IMG/VR virus record: IMGVR_UViG_3300042924_006768
Coordinates: 1-64,000 of that record
Direction: 5' to 3' (one strand)
Source of the DNA: a virus
Length of the DNA: 64,000 nucleotides
In this document: piece after piece, positions 58,778 to 64,000 of the stretch
Numbering within the stretch: the first letter of the stretch is position 1
Layout of the letters: each line of letters starts with the position of its first letter
Translations under genes and position numbers: made by a program
Notes under the pieces: generated by a model
Databases searched by the model: none
What the model was told of the DNA's origin: nothing
Seen by the model: only the letters and a program-made list of their open reading frames with translations

Positions 58778-61700
58778 TAACTACATAATATTGAAAAGTT
58801 TATCCCAACATTCAATTTAAAATCGAATTGTTGTTCTTCTTCAGGACATAATAAACTATAAACCACTAATCTGCCCTTATTTGTAAAATAATAATCATAA
58901 CCCAAATTAACTAAATCCTCTAGGGCAAATGTTAAAGCATTTTTCCAAGCTGATAGACTTGGTGCACTTGTTATTAAATTATTATATCCGAAACCATTAA
59001 AAAATGAATAACTAATAACTTGTACTGAATTAATTCGTACATCAACGAACCATTCAGTCGTTAAACTATTCAAATCACAATTATTCATATTATAACCATT
59101 ACCATTCAAGTAAGTATTCAAAACATTACCCAACACAGCAAAAAAGTCAGGGAGTTGTGGGTTAATTTCACTTGGATATACTGAACATTGGACAGCATCA
59201 ATCGGACAATCATATGAGAATATAGATGACGATGTACTACATGAACGACAAGTTGGTGGTAATCTTTTAGCCGCGGCATCATTACCTGTTTGTTGATTTG
59301 GATTACTTATTACCGGAGGATTTCCTACACCAGTTCCACCCTGATTTGGTACTGGTATCTCGAAAGGTACAACTTGACATCCCTCTTGTCTTCTCCAAAC
59401 AAATTTTTGTCTGTGAAATATAGAATTTTCCAATTTAGTACCTGTATTCCATATAGTTGTGGTTGGTATCATTTGTTCAACCATTCTTATCCAATAATCA
59501 CCTATACCTTGTACATACTCCAACATTGTTTCATAACTGAAATTATTGTTAGGTATATTAATAGTTTCTTTAGATTGTAAGTATTTCCAGAAAATAGACT
59601 CAAGTGTTGGATAACCACCAGTTTTACCATTAGACGCAAATAATCTATTTCTAACATTAATCGTATTATTCCAAAATGTTTGTGCAAATTCGAAAAATGT
59701 TTTCCTTTGGGGTTGTGGATTTATTTCAGTCCAATCCACACCACCTCTATTTGGGTAGTTTGTGTATGGATTAGGATCACAATATGTTGGTGGTACATAA
59801 TTTAACCCTTGATTAGGTATTGGGTAGTTAAATTCATTTGACATATACCAAACATCATAAGCAATACCTTGAGCTGGATTCATAAACAAATCCATATTTT
59901 TAACATTCAAAACCAACTTATCATCTTCAACATTGTATCTAGCGTTGAATGTTGACTCGTTATTAGACCTCAATCCAACTTCTGAATCATGCCAACTTTT
60001 GTTATTATCGACAATAGAAGATAAATTATATCCCAACGACATAAATGGGAACTTTCTAAATCTATTCAAATAAACTTGTCCGTAATTGAATGGTATCAGT
60101 GTGGTTTGAAAATTTGGATTGTTTCCTGTAAAAGTGGAATTAACTAAGTCTACTTCTTCAGGTGCTCGATGTTGAGGTGTTTGTTCGAACCACCCACTAC
60201 CTATTTGGAAGAAGTAATCTTCACTTTCAGGTGGAGTTGTTGGATAACCAAACTCATCCATAGGAATTTCACCAGTTGTCAAATTAACACTTACTGAGGT
60301 TGATGAAGTGGTAAAACCAGTATAATCGTATCCCAAAATTCTAAATACATTTGTTGGGTCTAAAGATGGTAATATTTGTGTATAAGTACCTCCAGAAATT
60401 TGGGCATATTGTTGATTGAAGTCATCCAAATTGATTTTTTGGTCAGCTAAGTATACAAATTCATTAAATTCAACTAAAGCTTCAGGAGCACCAATTAATC
60501 TCAATAAAATTTCTATCGATTTCCTTGTACCTTTGGACTTAAATAAATAAGCAGAATTTAATACCAAATTTCTATAAAATTGATAGTTAAGTTGGTCAGG
60601 TGTAGTTTGTGTTGGTAAACCAGTGTATTGAGAAAGATTTTGATTTGTTTGTCCGAAAACTGAATCCAAAAAGGCCGTGTTAGAAATAGGTGATATGTTT
60701 GTTGTCCACCCTAAAGTTTGTGCTAAATTTTTTAAAAGTTGTGAAGGTATGTCAGCACCAACATTATAATTTACTGAAGTCATATTTGCTAAGGCATCTA
60801 TGAACTTCTTTGTTTCATCAAAACTTCTACCATAAATTTGTAGAATCTTCTCCATTTTTTGGTCAGGAGTGTCAAATTCTTTAAAAGCTGGTGTTGTATA
60901 AAATCTTGATATTAGATTAGTTTGATACAAATCGAAGAACTCACTAATCTCATTTAACTCTGTAAGATAAGTCGTAAATTTTCCAGTCTGTATGTCAATG
61001 TTCCAAAAACCATTTAAAGGCCAAGTTAATAATGAAGTGTTTATTAGATAAGTTCCATCATCACTTAGAGTTGGGGTTACAAATTGTGCCGTATAAATTG
61101 GTGTAATATTACGATTCAAAAGGAAGTTTTCTACTTCATCTAAATTTTCGTTGAAAACTTTGTTTACCTCAGAATCATTAGGTCTAATTACTATATTACC
61201 ATAATAAACACTAAGTCCTGAGAATGGATTACCTTGTGAACTGAGTGTCAATACACCTGAAGAAGAATCTGTTGTAGGTGTTATATTTGTAATTGAAAAC
61301 CCTGAACTACCCAAATATAAAGAATATTTAGTGTAACCAGTGGTCATATTCCTCAAATCACTTACTTTTACTTCCCTTAAACTAAGATTCCTCGTTGCAT
61401 TAATAGTAAAATCGATTTCGAATGGATTTCTTAATCTTGAAACAATTAAATCGAATGTGGTTTCATCCGTAACCTCGTTGTAAAATATATTCTCCACTGT
61501 CGCACCAGTAGTATAATCCAAACCCTGAAATGTTGACTCCAATGCGGCTGGGAAGTAAGAAATTATAGTAGTAATCGAGGCTGACATCCTCTTTACCATG
61601 GAACCATATAATGTAAAGTTTGTTACTAATGTGAGGTCAAAGTTGGGGTATACCTTAAAATTATTTTCTATTATTGCTTTGGATTGACCAATATTTTCAA

Positions 61701-61902
61701 CACCCAATCCATTTAAATTGATTGGTTCAGAAAAAGTACCCGTAATAAAATTTCTATTGACCTTTTCACTTGTTGAAGTAGAAAATCCAAAGTTAGCATT
61801 AGTCAAACCCCCACCTGTAACTAGTTGTAATCCAACTAAATTATCTGAGAAGGTTTGTGCACCAGTGACTGGTTGCGGTGGTACTGTAAAATTATTAGCC
61901 AT
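58777..61902 (-). CDS. Large baseplate/tail structural protein
   Basis: A 1041-residue protein. Landmarks are an N-terminal Pro/Gly region, KMEKILQIYGRSFDETKKFI, then YLFKSKGTRKSIEILLRLIG, which resembles tail-assembly proteins of the P2 gpI-like type, and SIFWKYLQSKETINIPN. A Cys-rich part near residue 880 (CRSCSTSSSIF) precedes the end. I recognise it as a conserved baseplate-region protein of marine T4-like phages. It overlaps the adhesin gene's start by one base. Confidence 0.75.
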   Translation of the reverse strand: MANNFTVPPQPVTGAQTFSDNLVGLQLVTGGGLTNANFGFSTSTSEKVNRNFITGTFSEPINLNGLGVENIGQSKAIIENNFKVYPNFDLTLVTNFTLYGSMVKRMSASITTIISYFPAALESTFQGLDYTTGATVENIFYNEVTDETTFDLIVSRLRNPFEIDFTINATRNLSLREVKVSDLRNMTTGYTKYSLYLGSSGFSITNITPTTDSSSGVLTLSSQGNPFSGLSVYYGNIVIRPNDSEVNKVFNENLDEVENFLLNRNITPIYTAQFVTPTLSDDGTYLINTSLLTWPLNGFWNIDIQTGKFTTYLTELNEISEFFDLYQTNLISRFYTTPAFKEFDTPDQKMEKILQIYGRSFDETKKFIDALANMTSVNYNVGADIPSQLLKNLAQTLGWTTNISPISNTAFLDSVFGQTNQNLSQYTGLPTQTTPDQLNYQFYRNLVLNSAYLFKSKGTRKSIEILLRLIGAPEALVEFNEFVYLADQKINLDDFNQQYAQISGGTYTQILPSLDPTNVFRILGYDYTGFTTSSTSVSVNLTTGEIPMDEFGYPTTPPESEDYFFQIGSGWFEQTPQHRAPEEVDLVNSTFTGNNPNFQTTLIPFNYGQVYLNRFRKFPFMSLGYNLSSIVDNNKSWHDSEVGLRSNNESTFNARYNVEDDKLVLNVKNMDLFMNPAQGIAYDVWYMSNEFNYPIPNQGLNYVPPTYCDPNPYTNYPNRGGVDWTEINPQPQRKTFFEFAQTFWNNTINVRNRLFASNGKTGGYPTLESIFWKYLQSKETINIPNNNFSYETMLEYVQGIGDYWIRMVEQMIPTTTIWNTGTKLENSIFHRQKFVWRRQEGCQVVPFEIPVPNQGGTGVGNPPVISNPNQQTGNDAAAKRLPPTCRSCSTSSSIFSYDCPIDAVQCSVYPSEINPQLPDFFAVLGNVLNTYLNGNGYNMNNCDLNSLTTEWFVDVRINSVQVISYSFFNGFGYNNLITSAPSLSAWKNALTFALEDLVNLGYDYYFTNKGRLVVYSLLCPEEEQQFDFKLNVGINFSILCS

Positions 61903-62813
61903 TATTGTGATGTTATTCTAGAAAAACTTTTGTTAGTATCAATATTGTCACCTCTATCTTGTCTAACCTCATAAAGAGTTTCGTTGAATTGGTCTTTAAT
62001 TTCGTAAAGATTATATTGTTTATAAATGTTATTATTGTTATCATACATAGTGTAGATACCATCTTCCATAGATTTCGTTTGATTACCAAATAGTGCAATA
62101 GCTAATGTTCCAAAGTCGTGTTCAGCTATTTCGATATCTAAAGTAATAGGATTGAAATAGGTATTAGTAATAATAATGTCTTGATTCGGTTGTCCGATGT
62201 ATGGAATTGCATTTGGTTTATTTGATGGTGCTGAAGATGGAGATAGAGTACAAAATACTAAATTTGTATTTGTATCTGTGTATCTATATCTTACAGCTTT
62301 CTGTGATGTATTCGTTAAATTTTGGACAACTGGTTCACAGAAAAATGAAGAAGTAACTATTCTAAAAAAATTGGCTATTTTAGAACCATCTGAATTCAAA
62401 TACTCAATCCTATATCCAACTAAACCTTGTTCAAAAAATTTATTTCTATATAACGAAGGTACTTGATTTAAATCTATTACTAAACCTCTAACATTCGGTA
62501 ATGTTGATAGAACGGCACAATCCAAAATTTTTGTTCTAATTTGAACAGGTCTTAACATTAGAGTGTAAATTCCAACTCTATTAAATTGGTCACTTGGTAA
62601 TGTCAAATTATATAATCCACCTAAGACCTCAATTCCTGAATTACCACCAGTGTTTGCGTTATTGAAATAAGGTTTGAGAATTGTTCTTGCATCCAACTTT
62701 GTTAGAACGAAATTTTGTGTTTCGTCTCTTGATGGTGTATAATTTAAGATAATCTCAACATCTTCTGGTGAAACATCTGCCGGTCTAATTGTACCATAAC
62801 TACCTGTTGCCAT
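61902..62813 (-). CDS. Conserved baseplate-region structural protein
   Basis: A 303-residue protein starting MATGSYGTIRPADVSPEDVE, with GIYTLMLRPVQIRTKI and GYRIEYLNSDGSKIANFFRI, patterns I associate with virion proteins adjacent to the large baseplate gene. The C-terminus has EDGIYTMYDNNNN and ETLYEVRQDRGDN. Overlaps the 58777-61902 start by one base. ATATTTAT lies 23 nt upstream. Confidence 0.7.
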   Translation of the reverse strand: MATGSYGTIRPADVSPEDVEIILNYTPSRDETQNFVLTKLDARTILKPYFNNANTGGNSGIEVLGGLYNLTLPSDQFNRVGIYTLMLRPVQIRTKILDCAVLSTLPNVRGLVIDLNQVPSLYRNKFFEQGLVGYRIEYLNSDGSKIANFFRIVTSSFFCEPVVQNLTNTSQKAVRYRYTDTNTNLVFCTLSPSSAPSNKPNAIPYIGQPNQDIIITNTYFNPITLDIEIAEHDFGTLAIALFGNQTKSMEDGIYTMYDNNNNIYKQYNLYEIKDQFNETLYEVRQDRGDNIDTNKSFSRITSQ

Positions 62814-62835
62814 TTTTTATACTTTTCTTTTGTTT

Positions 62836-62843
62836 ATAAATAT
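62836..62843 (-). promoter_or_regulatory. Candidate late-promoter motif ATATTTAT
   Basis: Minus-strand ATATTTAT 23 nt before the 61902-62813 gene, in the gap after the 62849 gene. Confidence 0.45.
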
Positions 62844-62848
62844 TGAAC

Positions 62849-64000
62849 TTATATATTTACAATATTAAAAAATTTATATCCATACTTTTCCAAATCCCCA
62901 ACATTGTCAACTTCACCCAATCTAATTAGTCTTTCTAACCCAGATAACTTACCCCTCTCAACAAAAACATTTGATTGTACTTCAGGTTCTGAAATTACAT
63001 TCATTAATACCTCATCTTTTGTTATTGCCGAACAAACAATAGTATCATTAGTAAATCCAGATTGTTCAACTAAAAAAATAGTTGTACCATCTATATAATC
63101 ATAGTATAATATATCATTTATTGTATATGAGGTAAAAAGACCTGAACTATCGGGGCCGTGAAAAGTTCCAATTACACCTGAACTTCCTGTAATTGGGAAA
63201 CCTAAAATGAAACCTCCACCATATAAATTATTTCTATTACCATAGACTCTTAAATCATTCAGAGAGGATTTAGTGTATCCAGTTACTAAAAAAGGTACTG
63301 ATGTGAAATCATCATACGATTCTAACGCAAAATCACAACTGGAGTCTCCCGAAAATAGATAATCATAACTCAATGGTGTACCAGACCAACTACCACCTTG
63401 TGGTACAAAATATGCTGTACCATTTGGGTTAGGAATAGTTACACCACTAATTGGTAATGTTATTGTTTTTTTTACTATATTTAAACCCCAAGGACTATTA
63501 CCCGACATAGTAATTGTATAGTTAGCACTACTTGATGGATAATCATGGAAATAATTATTCCCCAAGTTAGAAGGAACTGATTCTGTTGGTGTGTTATCTC
63601 CCCAATCTATTGTGTAAGTTGAAAACTCCAAGAATTTTTTGGCCGATAGTGCAGAAGTATTTGTTAAAAAGACTCTATAGGCATTAGATGGGTTTCCAGA
63701 AAAAATAAAATTAGTGATTGTGTCTTGTTGGAAAATCATTCCATCAAATAATGAATAATATCCTATATCTACAGTATTTTGAGTTAACATAATCGGTATT
63801 GTCAAACCTGTTAACAATGATGAACCATTTGTACCACCCGATAAGATATCAGGTAAAGGGGGATAGAAAAAAGTATACCCACTATAGTTAGATGGTGGTG
63901 TATTTGAAATTGAAACGATTGAGCAACAAGGGTCAGCACTGATAGGTGTTGGAACTGAGCCCAAAATGAACCTTCCTAATTTCAAATCGTTTTTAAGATT
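62849..64000 (-). CDS. Structural protein, 5' end outside window
   Basis: The frame stays open to the window edge, so a TTG near 63985 is not a true start and the N-terminus is missing. The 383 visible residues contain a PKD-like segment (TYTIDWGDNTPTE) and a C-terminal domain (DEVLMNVISEPEV, FVERGKLSGLERLIRLGEVD) that I recognise from a conserved baseplate-region protein. It heads the run of structural genes at the right edge. Confidence 0.75.
   Translation of the reverse strand, partial: NLKNDLKLGRFILGSVPTPISADPCCSIVSISNTPPSNYSGYTFFYPPLPDILSGGTNGSSLLTGLTIPIMLTQNTVDIGYYSLFDGMIFQQDTITNFIFSGNPSNAYRVFLTNTSALSAKKFLEFSTYTIDWGDNTPTESVPSNLGNNYFHDYPSSSANYTITMSGNSPWGLNIVKKTITLPISGVTIPNPNGTAYFVPQGGSWSGTPLSYDYLFSGDSSCDFALESYDDFTSVPFLVTGYTKSSLNDLRVYGNRNNLYGGGFILGFPITGSSGVIGTFHGPDSSGLFTSYTINDILYYDYIDGTTIFLVEQSGFTNDTIVCSAITKDEVLMNVISEPEVQSNVFVERGKLSGLERLIRLGEVDNVGDLEKYGYKFFNIVNI

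Noticed and set aside
1-64000. tRNA or rRNA genes
   Set aside because: No cloverleaf-like segments or rRNA sequence were noticed, but this was by eye only; a covariance-model scan would settle it.

Overview
The window reads as part of the genome of a large tailed phage with T4-like gene content (a myovirus in the broad sense) that infects a member of the Bacteroidota, most likely a flavobacterium. T4-type content: recombination nuclease subunits like gp46 and gp47, a zinc-finger/TOPRIM primase, a RecB-type exonuclease, a RuvC-like resolvase, thymidylate synthase, thioredoxin and glutaredoxin, a phage sigma-70 factor and several very long baseplate proteins. Bacteroidota signs: three promoters of the form TTTG-N19/20-TAnnTTTG, a Bacteroidota-type histone H1-like protein, SprB-like repeats (known from gliding adhesins) in virion proteins, and a Bacteroidota-style lipoprotein. 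The DNA is AT-rich, genes are tightly packed, and almost everything up to 44.8 kb is on the minus strand.

Layout. 0-15.6 kb: accessory and nucleotide-metabolism genes, including five DNA methyltransferases, a Nudix hydrolase, a DUF192 protein, a DHH phosphoesterase interrupted by an in-frame TGA, an HNH homing-type endonuclease, thymidylate synthase, a thioesterase, an LpxH-like phosphoesterase, HAD and ParB-like proteins, and several very small genes. 15.6-26.6 kb: a surface-type lipoprotein, hypothetical proteins, thioredoxin/glutaredoxin, a PcfJ-like protein, a DUF932 protein and DnaJ. 26.6-35.7 kb: a run of small conserved phage proteins, a histone H1-like protein, several probable internal virion or prohead proteins, an amidase-like protein, a membrane protein and the sigma factor. 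35.7-44.8 kb: recombination and replication genes, interrupted by a convergent restriction-modification pair. 44.9-52 kb (plus strand): fibre- or decoration-like proteins. 52-64 kb (minus strand): a RuvC-like resolvase, then baseplate and adhesin-like proteins; the last gene runs off the window.

How it fits together. Two promoter classes are visible. Host-type promoters precede ParB, DUF932 and the operon that leads into the sigma factor. A second motif, (A/G)TATTTAT, sits just upstream of structural genes and of a set of genes whose products share a short N-terminal peptide ending in a T4-type prohead protease site ((L/I)-x-E). I infer that these are late genes, that the phage sigma factor may read the second motif, and that the shared peptide is a capsid-targeting sequence for proteins packaged in the head.

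The strongest single oddity is the DHH gene. The codons CTT-TGA-CTG lie inside the catalytic HxDxDG motif. A 6-nt ribosomal hop from one Leu codon to the next would restore that motif exactly. The site directly abuts a 15-bp inverted repeat and the gene lies immediately next to an HNH endonuclease gene, which recalls the T4 gene 60/mobA bypass cassette.
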